From contig NZ_OY776223.1 in NCBI RefSeq assembly GCF_963675395.1, positions 1,302,001-1,366,000 on the forward strand: a DNA stretch of 64,000 nucleotides, written 5' to 3'. The notes beneath the pieces were generated by a model. The model worked only from the letters and a program-made list of their open reading frames with translations, was not told the DNA's origin and did no database searches. Positions 19,918 through 29,480 of the stretch are shown here, one piece after another; position 1 is the stretch's first letter; each line of letters begins with the position of its first letter. Source of the DNA: an uncultured Vibrio sp. GTDB taxonomy: Bacteria; Pseudomonadota; Gammaproteobacteria; Enterobacterales; Vibrionaceae. A program made the translations under genes and the position numbers.

Positions 19918-20349
19918 CTATTCTACTGACAAAATCTCGACTTCGAAAGTCACGTCTTGCCCTGCCAGAGGATGGTTGAAATCAACCGTCACGGAATCAC
20001 CGGCAATTTCAGTGATAATGCCCGGGATTTCCATGCCGTCAGGGCCGCTGAATGCCATGATGGTTCCTACTTCTACTTCAGAATCGCCAACGAACTTAGT
20101 GCGATCCATATGGTGAATGTGATCCGGATTTGGCATACCAAACGCATCTTCCGCTTTGAGTTCAATGGCTTTTTGTTCACCGGATTGCAGGCCAACCAGA
20201 CATTGTTCAAAGTTTTCGCTCAGGCTACCATCGCCCATCACAAATTTTGCTGGCTTGCCCATGTTATGGGTGCTATCTGCGACTGAGCCATCATTCATTT
20301 TAATGGTGAAGTGCAGAGTTACTACAGAGTCTTTAGTAATTGTTGTCAC
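19918..20349 (-). CDS. fkpB: FKBP-type peptidyl-prolyl isomerase FkpB (SlpA)
   Basis: FkpB is a cytoplasmic SlyD/SlpA-class prolyl isomerase. The 143-residue protein has the FKBP core (TLHFTIKMNDGSVADST) with the inserted chaperone flap (ELKAEDAFGMPNPDHIHHM). It lacks a SlyD-like histidine-rich tail. The start is GTG after an AAGGAA site. It keeps the ancestral place between lspA and ispH. Hairpins upstream suggest it is at least partly transcribed separately from lspA. Confidence 0.93.
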   Translation of the reverse strand: MTTITKDSVVTLHFTIKMNDGSVADSTHNMGKPAKFVMGDGSLSENFEQCLVGLQSGEQKAIELKAEDAFGMPNPDHIHHMDRTKFVGDSEVEVGTIMAFSGPDGMEIPGIITEIAGDSVTVDFNHPLAGQDVTFEVEILSVE

Positions 20350-20420
20350 GTTACTGCTTCCTTATTCTTGGGCAATACCAACCTAAATTTTATGGAAAAT
20401 CGATTTGTCCAGATTGGCAC

Positions 20421-20441
20421 AGCGCGTTTATGCGCTTTTTT
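20421..20441 (+). terminator. Plus-strand hairpin between fkpB and lspA
   Basis: AGCGC and GCGCT flank a six-base loop and are followed by TTTTTTG. No plus-strand gene precedes it, so if active it would stop antisense transcription. Confidence 0.35.
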
Positions 20442-20480
20442 GTCTTATATAATCAGATGCACTGAATTGCGCTCCAACAT

Positions 20481-20517
20481 AATAAAAAGCGCCGCACGAA
20501 TCAACGGGCGACGCTTA
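20481..20517 (-). terminator. Terminator after lspA
   Basis: AAGCGTCGC and GCGGCGCTT pair with one mismatch on the minus strand and are followed by TTTTATT. It lies between lspA and fkpB and would separate their transcription, at least in part. Confidence 0.6.
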
Positions 20518-20543
20518 AGGTTATTTAATATTGTTGGGAAACG

Positions 20544-21044
20544 TTACTTTTGCGCATCTTTTTTACGAAAACCATCAAGGATGATCATCGCAGCACCAAT
20601 ACAGATCGCCATATCTGCAAGGTTAAATGCAGGCCAATGGTAATTACCCCAGTAGAAATCAAGATAATCGACCACAAAGCCATGAATAACTCGGTCGAAG
20701 ACATTACCTACCGCGCCGCCAATTATCATGGCATAGGCAATATTATTCCACTTTTCCGTCGCTGGTAACTTGCTCATCCAGTAAGTCAGGAGACCTGACA
20801 CGATGAAAGCGATGCCAGTGAAGAACCAACGTTGCCAGCCAGCCTGATCACTCAAGAAGCTAAATGCAGCACCATAGTTGTGGACATATAGGAGGTTGAA
20901 GAAAGGCAAAATTTCAATGCGATTTGCCCAACCGAACCCCATGTTGTTCATCACAACGTACTTGATGCCAATATCGGCTAAAAAAATCACAATCGCCAGC
21001 CACAGCCAACGTACACCAGATTGTTTTAATGGAATATGACTCAT
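20544..21044 (-). CDS. lspA: Prolipoprotein signal peptidase LspA
   Basis: LspA is an inner-membrane aspartyl peptidase that cleaves signal peptides from lipid-modified prolipoproteins, after Lgt (also in this window) has acted. Four membrane segments are visible. Catalytic Asp motifs are [18 protein letters not shown] and [11 protein letters not shown]. The ATG at 21044 follows AGGGATAGAA and gives 166 residues; the longer frame uses a TTG at 21065. Unlike the usual tight ileS-lspA junction, about 350 bases separate the two genes here. Confidence 0.95.
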   Translation of the reverse strand: MSHIPLKQSGVRWLWLAIVIFLADIGIKYVVMNNMGFGWANRIEILPFFNLLYVHNYGAAFSFLSDQAGWQRWFFTGIAFIVSGLLTYWMSKLPATEKWNNIAYAMIIGGAVGNVFDRVIHGFVVDYLDFYWGNYHWPAFNLADMAICIGAAMIILDGFRKKDAQK

Positions 21045-21192
21045 TTCTATCCCTATCTCAATCAACTAACCCATTGCACTCACACCATCCCCTAAAATAG
21101 AGAACGAGTACGATAAGGAACCTAATCCGTCATTAATACCAGAGAGTTTTAATTCGCCCGTTATCCTCTTGCAAGGATAATGCGAAATTGGG

Positions 21193-21224
21193 CAATAAAA
21201 ATAACCCCAGTAGATACTGGGGCT
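21193..21224 (-). terminator. Terminator-like hairpin downstream of ileS
   Basis: On the minus strand, CCCCAG and CTGGGG form a stem around TATCTA, followed by TTATTTTTATT. It lies about 170 bases after the ileS stop and 150 before lspA, so the ileS-lspA transcript may be split here. Confidence 0.55.
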
Positions 21225-21255
21225 ATAGAATTGCGAAAAAGTTCCGAAGACATTA

Positions 21256-21386
21256 ATACTCTAAATTATTGGTGCTGTAGCGAGGCGACAAATTTATGAA
21301 GCTCCTGAACATAGTGGCCTATGTGATGGAGTTGGTCCGGCATCCCGGAATAAATGTAGTCAACAAAGCTACAGTGCCAAGAATAA
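21256..21386 (-). repeat. ERIC-like intergenic repeat between ileS and lspA
   Basis: This is an imperfect palindrome of about 130 bp. Read on the minus strand it has GTTGACTACA, then CTCCATCACATAGG with a mirrored TATGTTCAGGAG, then TTTGTCGCC and AATTTAGAGTAT near the end. These follow the order of ERIC consensus segments as I remember them (GTTGGCTACA, CAGTCACATA, TGCTCCTGG, AATTATTTAGGGTATA). ERIC copies are common in vibrios. It occupies the ileS-lspA gap. Confidence 0.8.
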
Positions 21387-21393
21387 CGAGTAT

Positions 21394-24222
21394 TTATGCA
21401 AATTTACGGACTTCACCTTCACCTTCAACGTTCGACACACAACGGCCACAGATTTTCTCGTGACCCGCGATAGTGCCTACATCTGGCGTGTGGTGCCAAC
21501 AACGGTCACACTTCTCAGCTTCTGTTGCTTTCACTTCAACAAACAGGCCTTCGATGTCCGTCGCTTGTGCAGCGTCTGACTTCTCGCTTAGTGGTTTCAC
21601 CGTTGCAGCAGACGTTATTAGAACGAAACGTAGTTCATCTTCCAGCTTGTTGATTTTCGCCGCTAGCGCGTCATCAGCAAATAGCGTCACTTCAGCTTGC
21701 AGTGCACCACCGATGGTTTTCTCTGCACGTGCCGCTTCCAGCAGTTTGTTCACTGCACCACGAACTTTCTGGATTTCAGTCCAGAAGTCGTTGTTTAGCT
21801 CTTCACCTTCATTCAGGCCAAACAAGCCTTCGTACCATTCATCGCAAAGGACAAACTTCTCACGCTTACCAGGCATTTCGTTCCAGATTTCGTCAGCTGT
21901 GAACGACATAATAGGCGCCATCCAGCGAACCAAAGCTTCTACGATGTAGTAAAGCGCTGTCTGACAGCTACGTTGAGCGTGACCGCCACGTTTTGCTGTG
22001 TACTGACGGTCTTTAATTACGTCTAGGTAGAAAGAACCCATTTCGATTGAACAGAAGTGCATTAGACGCTGCATTACAGCATGCGTGTTGTACTCGCCGT
22101 ACGCTTTTACAATCTCTTCTTGAGCAGCAAGTGCACGACCTACGGCCCAACGATCAAGCGCTACCATTTCGTCCGCAGGAACCAGATCCGTTTCTGGGTT
22201 GAAGCCATTTAGGTTCGCCAGGAAGAAGCGTGCCGTGTTACGAATACGACGGTAAGCATCAGCACTGCGTTTTAGGATTTCATCAGAAACTGCAACTTCA
22301 CCCGTGTAGTCTGTAGAAGCAACCCATAGGCGCAGGATATCTGCACCTAGCTTATTGGTTACGTCTTTTGGCGCAACAACGTTACCGATAGATTTCGACA
22401 TCTTGCGGCCGTGGCCATCAACAACGAAACCATGCGTCAGTACTTGTTTGTATGGCGCTTCGTCTTTCATCGCGATAGATGAAATCAGAGAAGACTGGAA
22501 CCAACCACGGTGTTGGTCAGAACCTTCTAGGTATAGATCAGCACTGTGGCCGTGGTACTCTTCACGAGCATCAACAACAGAGAAGTGCGTAACACCAGAA
22601 TCGAACCAAACGTCCAGCGTATCCAGCACTTTCTCGTACTGGTTCGCTTCTTCACCTAGAAGCTCAGCTGCGTCCACATCCCACCATGCCTGGATGCCTT
22701 TTTCTTCAACCAACTTCGCTACTTTTTCGATCAGTTCAAGCGTGTTTGGATGAAGTTCTGCTGTCTCTTTATGTACAAACAGAGCGATTGGCACACCCCA
22801 GGTACGTTGACGAGAGATACACCACTCAGGGCGACCTTCGATCATACCTTCAATACGGCTTTGACCCCATTCAGGCATCCATTGCACACCTTTGATTGCT
22901 TCTAGTGCTTTTGCACGTAGACCCGCTTGGTCCATAGACACGAACCACTGAGGTGTTGCACGGAAAATGATTGGAGTCTTATGACGCCAACAGTGTGGGT
23001 AGCTGTGCTCGTAAGCGTGGTGATGCAGTAACGCGCCTTTTTCTTTTAGCGTTTCTACTACAGCATCGTTCGCTTTAAATACGTGCTGACCCGCGAATAG
23101 CTCAGTATCTGGCAGGTAAACACCGTTTGAGCCCACTGGGTTTGCAACTTCTAGGTTGTACTTTTGACCAACCGCGAAGTCTTCCTGACCGTGGCCAGGA
23201 GCCGTGTGAACAACACCCGTACCTGAGTCAGTGGTAACGTGATCACCAAGGATCGCCGGTACAGTGAAATCGTAGAATGGGTGTTGGAACTGAGAAAGCT
23301 CTAGGTCCGCACCTTTGGCAAAACCAAGGTTGTGGAAATGCTCGATACCAGCACGATCCATTACGTCTTTCGCAAGTTCAGCGGCAACGATGATACGTTC
23401 AGGGTTGTCACCTTCAACTTGGATAAGCACGTACTCAAGATCATCACGTAGACATACTGCGCGGTTTGCTGGCAGAGTCCAAGGCGTTGTCGTCCAGATA
23501 ACAATAGAAATGTCACCTTTACCTTCATGACCTTGTGTCAGCTCGAACTTAGACAAAAGCGCCGCTTCGTCCGCTGTTTTAAAGCGTACGTCGATAGACG
23601 GAGAAACTTTGTCTTTGTATTCCACTTCTGCTTCAGCCAGAGCAGAACCACAATCTGTACACCAGTGAACAGGTTTGAAACCTTTTAACAGGTGACCTTT
23701 GCTGGCGATTTTACCAAGCGCACGAATGATGTTCGCTTCAGTATCGAAATCCATAGTGCGGTATGGTTTATCCCACTCACCCAAGATACCAAGACGCTTG
23801 AAGCTCTCTTTCTGACCTTCAACCTGCCCTGCTGCGTATTCACGGCATTTTTCGCGGAATTCAGCTGCAGTCACTTTTTGGCCTGGTTTGCCTACTTTCT
23901 TCTCTACCATCAATTCGATAGGTAGACCGTGGCAGTCCCAGCCTGGGATGTAAGGTGCGTCAAAACCTGAAAGTGTTTTGGATTTAATAATAATGTCTTT
24001 AAGAATCTTGTTTAGTGCGTGACCAATGTGAATGTCACCATTTGCGTAAGGAGGGCCATCGTGCAATACGAATGACTTTTTACCTTTCTTAGCTTTACGG
24101 ATTTCACCGTAAAGATCTTCTTTGTACCAACGCTTAAGCATTTCTGGCTCACGATTGGCCAGGTTGCCGCGCATTGGAAACCCTGTTTCAGGTAAGTTCA
24201 GGGTATCTTTATACTCACTCAT
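21394..24222 (-). CDS. ileS: Isoleucyl-tRNA synthetase IleS
   Basis: This class I aminoacyl-tRNA synthetase charges tRNA-Ile and edits valine. At 942 residues it has full bacterial length. It shows the HIGH motif as HIGHALNK near residue 66 and the KMSKS loop as [12 protein letters not shown]. The CP1 editing domain includes [15 protein letters not shown]-terminal zinc motif is present ([24 protein letters not shown] in part: CDRC and CGRC). It lies 64 bases after ribF on the same strand. Confidence 0.98.
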   Translation of the reverse strand: MSEYKDTLNLPETGFPMRGNLANREPEMLKRWYKEDLYGEIRKAKKGKKSFVLHDGPPYANGDIHIGHALNKILKDIIIKSKTLSGFDAPYIPGWDCHGLPIELMVEKKVGKPGQKVTAAEFREKCREYAAGQVEGQKESFKRLGILGEWDKPYRTMDFDTEANIIRALGKIASKGHLLKGFKPVHWCTDCGSALAEAEVEYKDKVSPSIDVRFKTADEAALLSKFELTQGHEGKGDISIVIWTTTPWTLPANRAVCLRDDLEYVLIQVEGDNPERIIVAAELAKDVMDRAGIEHFHNLGFAKGADLELSQFQHPFYDFTVPAILGDHVTTDSGTGVVHTAPGHGQEDFAVGQKYNLEVANPVGSNGVYLPDTELFAGQHVFKANDAVVETLKEKGALLHHHAYEHSYPHCWRHKTPIIFRATPQWFVSMDQAGLRAKALEAIKGVQWMPEWGQSRIEGMIEGRPEWCISRQRTWGVPIALFVHKETAELHPNTLELIEKVAKLVEEKGIQAWWDVDAAELLGEEANQYEKVLDTLDVWFDSGVTHFSVVDAREEYHGHSADLYLEGSDQHRGWFQSSLISSIAMKDEAPYKQVLTHGFVVDGHGRKMSKSIGNVVAPKDVTNKLGADILRLWVASTDYTGEVAVSDEILKRSADAYRRIRNTARFFLANLNGFNPETDLVPADEMVALDRWAVGRALAAQEEIVKAYGEYNTHAVMQRLMHFCSIEMGSFYLDVIKDRQYTAKRGGHAQRSCQTALYYIVEALVRWMAPIMSFTADEIWNEMPGKREKFVLCDEWYEGLFGLNEGEELNNDFWTEIQKVRGAVNKLLEAARAEKTIGGALQAEVTLFADDALAAKINKLEDELRFVLITSAATVKPLSEKSDAAQATDIEGLFVEVKATEAEKCDRCWHHTPDVGTIAGHEKICGRCVSNVEGEGEVRKFA

Positions 24223-24286
24223 CGATTCTTAATTCCGTTATATTGGGCGAAAATTAGACATTATGTTGAACGGTGGAATAAACCGC

Positions 24287-25222
24287 TCAACCCTTAAGCT
24301 GACGCAGCCACACCCTTGCTGCCTCAGCATCCAATTCGATTTGTTGTTTAAGTGCTTCAAACGACTCAAACTTTTGCTCATCTCGAAGTTTGTGCAAAAG
24401 TTCCACTTCTAGTTGCTTTCCATACAAATTGGCATGAAAGTCAAATAAGTGTACTTCTAACTGTTGGCGAACGCCATTTACCGTTGGTCTTTGGCCAATG
24501 TTAGCCACGCCACCAATGGGCTTATCACCTATGCCTAGTGCTTGAACGACATAGACTCCGGAAACCGGAGAGACACAGCGTTTCAATGGAATATTCGCGG
24601 TAGGAAAACCAATGGTCCTTCCTAGCTTTCTTCCATGAGAAACACGACCGCTAATGCTGTAGTTTCTTCCCAGCATCTCGTGTGCGGAATGCAATTCATC
24701 ACGAGCCAAGGCTTCTCGAATAGCGGTACTGCTGACCCGTAATTGTTGTAAACAAAAGCTTTGGGTACTGACGACTTCAAAGCCGTATTTTTTCCCAGCC
24801 TCCTGCAACATAGCAAAGTTCCCTCTGCGGTCTTTGCCGAAGCAGAAGTCATCACCAACGACAAGAAACTTAACACCCAAACGCTCTACCAACAAGTCAC
24901 GGATAAACTCTTCCGCCGTCAAGCTGGCAAAATGACGATTAAAATTGACGCACAGCAAACGATCAATATTGAGTTTGCTTAACTGGACGAACTTATCACG
25001 CAGTCGTGTCAACCTTGCAGGTGCCTTGTCTTTAGCAAACAGCTCCATTGGCTGAGGTTCAAAGGTCATCACAACCGAAGGAAACGAAAGTTCCTCTGCT
25101 TGTTCAGACACTTGTCGCAATACTTGTTGATGACCTTTATGCACGCCATCGAAATTGCCAATAGTCAGAACACACCCATAGTGACGTGATGTGATATTGT
25201 GAATGCCTCGGATCAGTTCCAT
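24287..25222 (-). CDS. ribF: Riboflavin kinase / FAD synthetase RibF
   Basis: RibF is a bifunctional enzyme making FMN and FAD. The N-terminal adenylyltransferase has LTIGNFDGVHKGHQQ and VVGDDFCFGKDRRG; the C-terminal kinase has RKLGRTIGFPTANIPL. The ATG at 25222 (311 residues) matches the usual MELIRGIHN start; the frame from a GTG at 25258 adds 12 residues with no counterpart in E. coli. It is located between murJ and ileS, the conserved order. Confidence 0.95.
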   Translation of the reverse strand: MELIRGIHNITSRHYGCVLTIGNFDGVHKGHQQVLRQVSEQAEELSFPSVVMTFEPQPMELFAKDKAPARLTRLRDKFVQLSKLNIDRLLCVNFNRHFASLTAEEFIRDLLVERLGVKFLVVGDDFCFGKDRRGNFAMLQEAGKKYGFEVVSTQSFCLQQLRVSSTAIREALARDELHSAHEMLGRNYSISGRVSHGRKLGRTIGFPTANIPLKRCVSPVSGVYVVQALGIGDKPIGGVANIGQRPTVNGVRQQLEVHLFDFHANLYGKQLEVELLHKLRDEQKFESFEALKQQIELDAEAARVWLRQLKG

Positions 25223-25292
25223 TGGATACTGCTTTTTGCCTCTGTTATTACTTAACACTGTGTGAAACTGACGGATTATATACTAATCACCC

Positions 25293-26855
25293 TTACTCTG
25301 TCCCAGCTTTTAGGTCTTTTAAGCGCACACCCGTTAAAAATAGAACGACAAGATAAACTGCCGCCCCCAAAGCGATCAACATTCCTAACACGCCGCTGCG
25401 GTAGGCAAAACTCCAGTCTAACCACACGGACATTTCTTCCAGTTGCCACAAAATAGCCGCGACCATCGCCGTTCCGGCAATCACCAAACGTACAATAAAG
25501 AAGACGGTGCGCTGAGTTACCTGATAAACCCCAGCTAAGTGTAAGCCTCGGTATAGCAATACCATATTGACGAGTGCGGATAATGCCGTTGCAATCGCCA
25601 AACCTACGTAGCCATAGAAATAAGCGAAGATCGCGTTGAACACCATATTGGTCACCATGGCGATGATGCCGTACTTAACTGGTGTTTTGGTATCCTGACG
25701 AGAGTAGTAGCCCGGTGCGAGCACTTTTATCAACATAAAGTTCAATAAGCCAGATGCGTAGGCAAACAGCGAAAGTGACGCTTGATGGACATCCTGTGGT
25801 GAGAATTCACCACGCATAAATAACACCATCAGCATTGGCTTAGCCAACACCATCAAGCCCAACATGGCTGGAATTCCGAGCAGCGTGACCATGCGTACGC
25901 CCCAGTCCATGGTATGAGCAAATCCTTCGCTGTGAGCGTCAACGTGTTTGCGAGAAAGTGCGGGTAGAATTACGGTTGCGATGGCAATACCAAACAGTCC
26001 CAGCGGAAACTCCAGCAAACGATCTGAGTAGTATAACCAGCTAATTGACCCCGTTTGCAGAAAACTGGCAATAAAGGTATCAAACAACAAGTTGATCTGA
26101 CTGACGGAAACACCAAACAAAGCCGGGATCATTAAGGTCCGTATCTTTACTACGCCAGGATCGCGCCAACCCCATTTAGGTTTCACCATCATCCCCGCTT
26201 TAATAAGGAAAGGTATTTGAAACAAGAACTGAACTAATCCGCCCAAGAAGACGCCTATCGCCAGGCCTACTTCAGGCTGTGACATCTGCGGCGAAATAAA
26301 CCAAGCCGACAGTATGATCATGACGTTCAAAAATACCGGGGTAAATGACGAAACGGCAAACTTACCGAGTGTATTGAGGATCGCACCAGACAGTGCGACG
26401 AAAGTAATGAACCATAAATATGGGAAAGTGATTTTGAGCATCATACTGGCGAGCTCAAACTTCTCGGCAGATGGCCCACCATTCATCCAATCTAAAAACC
26501 AGCCGAAGCCGAACAATGCCGTGACAAAACCAGAGCCAAGTACACCAAACAGAGTCACAACCGAAACGATGACCCCAAGTGTCCCGGCGGCTCGGGCGAT
26601 GAGCTCCCGTGTTTTGTCCATATCGCCTTGAGCATGGCTTTCAGTTAATACCGGCACAAATGCTTGAGAAAATGCACCTTCTGCAAACAAACGACGTAAG
26701 AAGTTTGGAATTTTATTAGCAAAGAAAAAGACGTCTGCGCTTGCTCCTGCCCCCATTAAATTCGCCACTACCACATCACGGACTAAGCCTAAAACGCGCG
26801 AAATAAGAGTCATAGCACTGACGATCATGCCTGACTTGAGTAGTCGTTTACTCAC
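25293..26855 (-). CDS. murJ: Lipid II flippase MurJ (MviN)
   Basis: MurJ moves lipid II across the inner membrane for peptidoglycan synthesis. The 520-residue MOP-superfamily protein has about 14 membrane segments and the N-terminal MTLISRVLGLVRDVVVANLMG. It also has LRRLFAEGAFSQAFVPV and a charged central cavity region. The start is a GTG after GAGGT. It is divergent from rpsT and upstream of ribF on the same strand. Confidence 0.96.
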   Translation of the reverse strand: MSKRLLKSGMIVSAMTLISRVLGLVRDVVVANLMGAGASADVFFFANKIPNFLRRLFAEGAFSQAFVPVLTESHAQGDMDKTRELIARAAGTLGVIVSVVTLFGVLGSGFVTALFGFGWFLDWMNGGPSAEKFELASMMLKITFPYLWFITFVALSGAILNTLGKFAVSSFTPVFLNVMIILSAWFISPQMSQPEVGLAIGVFLGGLVQFLFQIPFLIKAGMMVKPKWGWRDPGVVKIRTLMIPALFGVSVSQINLLFDTFIASFLQTGSISWLYYSDRLLEFPLGLFGIAIATVILPALSRKHVDAHSEGFAHTMDWGVRMVTLLGIPAMLGLMVLAKPMLMVLFMRGEFSPQDVHQASLSLFAYASGLLNFMLIKVLAPGYYSRQDTKTPVKYGIIAMVTNMVFNAIFAYFYGYVGLAIATALSALVNMVLLYRGLHLAGVYQVTQRTVFFIVRLVIAGTAMVAAILWQLEEMSVWLDWSFAYRSGVLGMLIALGAAVYLVVLFLTGVRLKDLKAGTE

Positions 26856-27149
26856 TGTAACCTCGGAATATCACTATAAGACAGCCAACCCTATACCGTT
26901 AAGCTCGTGGAGGCTCTAAATAGACGTCAAAAATTTATCCACCTATTGTTAGTTCTAAGTGGATAATTATTAGCATTGGTATAAAAATGCTGTTAGAATC
27001 CCCGCCATCTTAACCGCGATGACCTCTCTTACCAAAACTTGTTTTGGTTTAGAACGGTTTTTGCACAAATCATTTGACATTTAAGCGCAAATGAGGGATA
27101 TTCCTCGCCCTTAAATTGTCACAGAACTAAGTTTTTGGGAGTTAGACCC
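26856..27149. other. Divergent murJ/rpsT promoter region
   Basis: This gap carries the rpsT leader and promoters. AT-rich sequence with GGTATAAAAATG lies near 26978. TTGGGAGTTAG just before the rpsT start contains its ribosome site. No ORF or structured RNA was recognised. Confidence 0.5.
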
Positions 27150-27410
27150 TTGGCAAATAGTAAATCTGCTAAGAAGCGCGCTATCCAAGCTGAGAAACGT
27201 CGTCAGCACAATGCTAGCCGTCGCTCAATGATGCGTACTTACATGAAGAAAACTGTTGCTGCTATCGAAGCAGGCGACAAAGAAGCTGCAACTGCTGCAT
27301 TCGCTGTAGTTACACCTATCCTAGACCGCATGGCAACTAAAGGCCTTATTCACAAGAATAAAGCAGCTCGCCATAAGTCTCGTTTCACTGCACAAATTAA
27401 AGCTCTTTAA
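27150..27410 (+). CDS. rpsT: 30S ribosomal protein S20
   Basis: S20 is a primary 16S rRNA-binding protein of the small subunit: 86 residues, very basic, starting (M)[20 protein letters not shown]. The start codon is TTG at 27150, eight bases after GGAG. A second TTG at 27135 lies before the ribosome site and is not used. The weak UUG start is also known in E. coli, where S20 limits its own translation, so the same control is likely. A terminator follows. Confidence 0.97.
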   Translation: MANSKSAKKRAIQAEKRRQHNASRRSMMRTYMKKTVAAIEAGDKEAATAAFAVVTPILDRMATKGLIHKNKAARHKSRFTAQIKAL

Positions 27411-27434
27411 TAGAGTCCTGATTTTACAGTGAAG

Positions 27435-27463
27435 AAAAAACCGACTTTATGTCGGTTTTTTTA
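27435..27463 (+). terminator. rpsT terminator
   Basis: AAAAAACCGAC and GTCGGTTTTTT form a stem with loop TTTAT, ending in a long T-run. Confidence 0.9.
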
Positions 27464-27504
27464 TATCTGAAATTCGTCAAACTCGGTTCGATAGCAAGAT
27501 ATTA

Positions 27505-27533
27505 AAAAAGCTGGCCATGCCAGCTTTTTTTTT
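27505..27533. terminator. Second terminator between rpsT and hlyU
   Basis: AAAAAAGCTGGC and GCCAGCTTTTTTTTT form a stem around CAT. It can work in both directions and may end hlyU on the minus strand. Confidence 0.8.
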
Positions 27534-27608
27534 GGTCATTGCCAAGCTATCTGTCGTTTAACATTTCCAGCTCGCAATCATCGCGTCACATTTTTTAATC
27601 CCAAGTGA

Positions 27609-27905
27609 TTAACTGGCACAGTAAAGGCCGTGAAGCGTTTTGATCAGTGTTTTTACTTCATCACTCTTCAATGTGTAATACACTGTTTGCGCTTCTTTTC
27701 TTGTTGCCACTAATTCATCACGGCGCAGCCAAGCAAGGTGCTGTGACAATGCCGACTGGCTTAACTCCAATTTTGCACACAGCTCTCCCACGGACAGCTC
27801 TTGGTTATGTAGCATACAAAGAATTTGTAAGCGTCTTTCGTTCGCCATCGCTTTAAGCAGTACGACAGCTTTAGCGGAGTTTTTCTCCATGTCTTGTAAA
27901 TTCAT
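27609..27905 (-). CDS. hlyU: ArsR-family regulator HlyU
   Basis: This is a 98-residue winged-helix dimer of the ArsR/SmtB type. The protein is close to V. cholerae HlyU (SAKAVVLLKAMANERRLQILC, LSQSALSQHLAWLRRD, RKEAQTVYYTL). HlyU activates haemolysin/RTX virulence genes by displacing H-NS. C30 and C96, the pair linked to redox sensing in other HlyU proteins, are both present, with an extra C43. No metal site is obvious. The next gene upstream is nhaR. Confidence 0.9.
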   Translation of the reverse strand: MNLQDMEKNSAKAVVLLKAMANERRLQILCMLHNQELSVGELCAKLELSQSALSQHLAWLRRDELVATRKEAQTVYYTLKSDEVKTLIKTLHGLYCAS

Positions 27906-28200
27906 GTGTTGGACCTCTAGCTACAACTTACTTATTCCAACTCGGGCTAGCTAGTTGCGATACAAAAATATTCTCGTGACATCCAGATAAATAAAGAGAG
28001 TCTCAATATTGATAACTTTGCTGTAGGTTGTCGATTGAAGGTCAAAGCCAACGCATCTTAACCACGAGCATTAACTCACCCAGTAGAGACACGCAAATTT
28101 GTACGTTCAAACCTCAGCTCCGAAGTTACTTAAGTCTCATTTACATTTATGGTTATATTTTTGTCGATAGTAATCTATTTAATTACGCAACGATACGTGT
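27906..28200. other. hlyU upstream / nhaR downstream spacer
   Basis: This 295-base spacer contains the hlyU promoter and the nhaR 3' end. A weak plus-strand frame here lacks a ribosome site. No repeat or hairpin with a T-run was found. Confidence 0.4.
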
Positions 28201-29091
28201 TTATTCAAACATTTGACTAAAATCAGCGTCACAAACGTTCTTAACTGCGGGATGTTGGATCATGCGTTCAGCAAAAATAACATAATACTCTTCTTTTAAA
28301 TCATCCACATGACCAATTAGTTGTAACTTGCGGTCGTCTTCAATTTCCGACATGTACATGGTCGGTGCCAGAAATATTACATCGTCATGATAGCGTGAGA
28401 ATGCCTTCATCAAAGCCACATCGTCAAACTCGCCCAAAATATCAGGTTGTAAACCTTGTCGATCAAACCACTGCAGAACTTTACGCCCCATTGCCGTGCG
28501 GCTTGCCGGAATCAACAATTTTTTCTGTTCCAGAATTTCAGGAAACCTCACCTTGTCAATTTCAAATGAGGCAAAAAAGCTCATGCTACTTTCCCCAAGC
28601 TTCTTACTATAGAGGCCAGGGCTTTGAGTCGAATCAACCGGGCAGTCAGATAAGATCATATCCAGTTTGTGTTGAGATAACCTTTCTAATAACAGCTCAT
28701 GGGTCGATTCATAGCAGCGTAAATGGATACTGTTATCCTCTGGAACGGTTGTCATGAGCACTTTACTGACCAGACGCTTGGACAAGGCATCAGCAACACC
28801 GACCTCAAACAAAATATTGGAGTGCTGGCTGTAATTCACGATATCCAACATTTCATAACTCAAACCGAACATTCGGTCGGCGTATTTGAATACGAGTTGC
28901 CCTAGTTCTGTCGGTTCAACGGTTCGCCCGTTTCGCTTGGTCAGTTTTCCCTTCATGCGCTCTTCAAACGCTTTAATCTGTCCGGTCACGGTTTGCGGCG
29001 TGAGAAAAAGTGCATCAGCAGCCTTAGTGACAGAACCTTGTTTGCAGACCATCCAGAAGTAGTAGAGATGATTATAATTTAGATGTGACAT
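28201..29091 (-). CDS. nhaR: LysR-family regulator NhaR
   Basis: NhaR activates the Na+/H+ antiporter gene nhaA in response to Na+. This is a 296-residue protein: N-terminal HTH ([27 protein letters not shown]), LysR effector domain with [36 protein letters not shown] and [14 protein letters not shown], all very close to E. coli NhaR. I start at the ATG at 29091 ([13 protein letters not shown]); the frame is open to 29148. nhaA is not adjacent, unlike in E. coli. A sodium-coupled phosphate transporter is the divergent neighbour. Confidence 0.94.
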   Translation of the reverse strand: MSHLNYNHLYYFWMVCKQGSVTKAADALFLTPQTVTGQIKAFEERMKGKLTKRNGRTVEPTELGQLVFKYADRMFGLSYEMLDIVNYSQHSNILFEVGVADALSKRLVSKVLMTTVPEDNSIHLRCYESTHELLLERLSQHKLDMILSDCPVDSTQSPGLYSKKLGESSMSFFASFEIDKVRFPEILEQKKLLIPASRTAMGRKVLQWFDRQGLQPDILGEFDDVALMKAFSRYHDDVIFLAPTMYMSEIEDDRKLQLIGHVDDLKEEYYVIFAERMIQHPAVKNVCDADFSQMFE

Positions 29092-29391
29092 ACCCATTTC
29101 CCGAAATGATGGTGATGTTTTTATATCAAATGTGACAGGGATAGACAATTAACTCGGAAAAACCGAAAAACCACTCATTAAATTCAGGTTTTACCGAGTA
29201 TGTAATATTCACATTGTCATAAAACTTGCGATAAAACCCATTTTTACTAAATTCGCCCCGCATAAAGGCACCAGAGATTAAAAATAAAAACCATATAAAA
29301 ACCATATAAAAACAATAATTTAAAATAAAAATAATAACCACGAACTTGCAACTGTCAAAAATGACAATAAAAAATACAAACCGCCATCAAT

Positions 29392-29425
29392 CTGTAATAT
29401 TACTGAAATATTTCTTCTCTAACAT
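29392..29425 (+). promoter_or_regulatory. Pho-box-like site and -10 upstream of nptA
   Basis: CTGTAAT-ATTA-CTGAAAT (29392-29409) matches the 7-4-7 PhoB box (CTGTCAT repeats) at 11 of 14 positions. TAACAT at 29420-29425, a possible -10, lies 10 bases after it, the spacing typical of PhoB-activated promoters. It is 56 bases before a phosphate transporter gene. Confidence 0.6.
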
Positions 29426-29480
29426 CGCCCTCAGTTTCAACTAAAGACCAAGAAAGAACTGAAAGGTCACGGAGAAAATT

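Noticed and set aside
21473..21949. 158-residue plus-strand frame opposite ileS
   Set aside because: Serine/alanine-rich shadow of a strongly biased gene on the other strand.
28028..28216. 62-residue frame between hlyU and nhaR
   Set aside because: It starts with TTG without a ribosome site and overlaps the nhaR end; no family resemblance.
29126..29341. 71-residue hydrophobic frame upstream of nhaR
   Set aside because: AT-rich promoter DNA read as Phe/Ile; no ribosome site.
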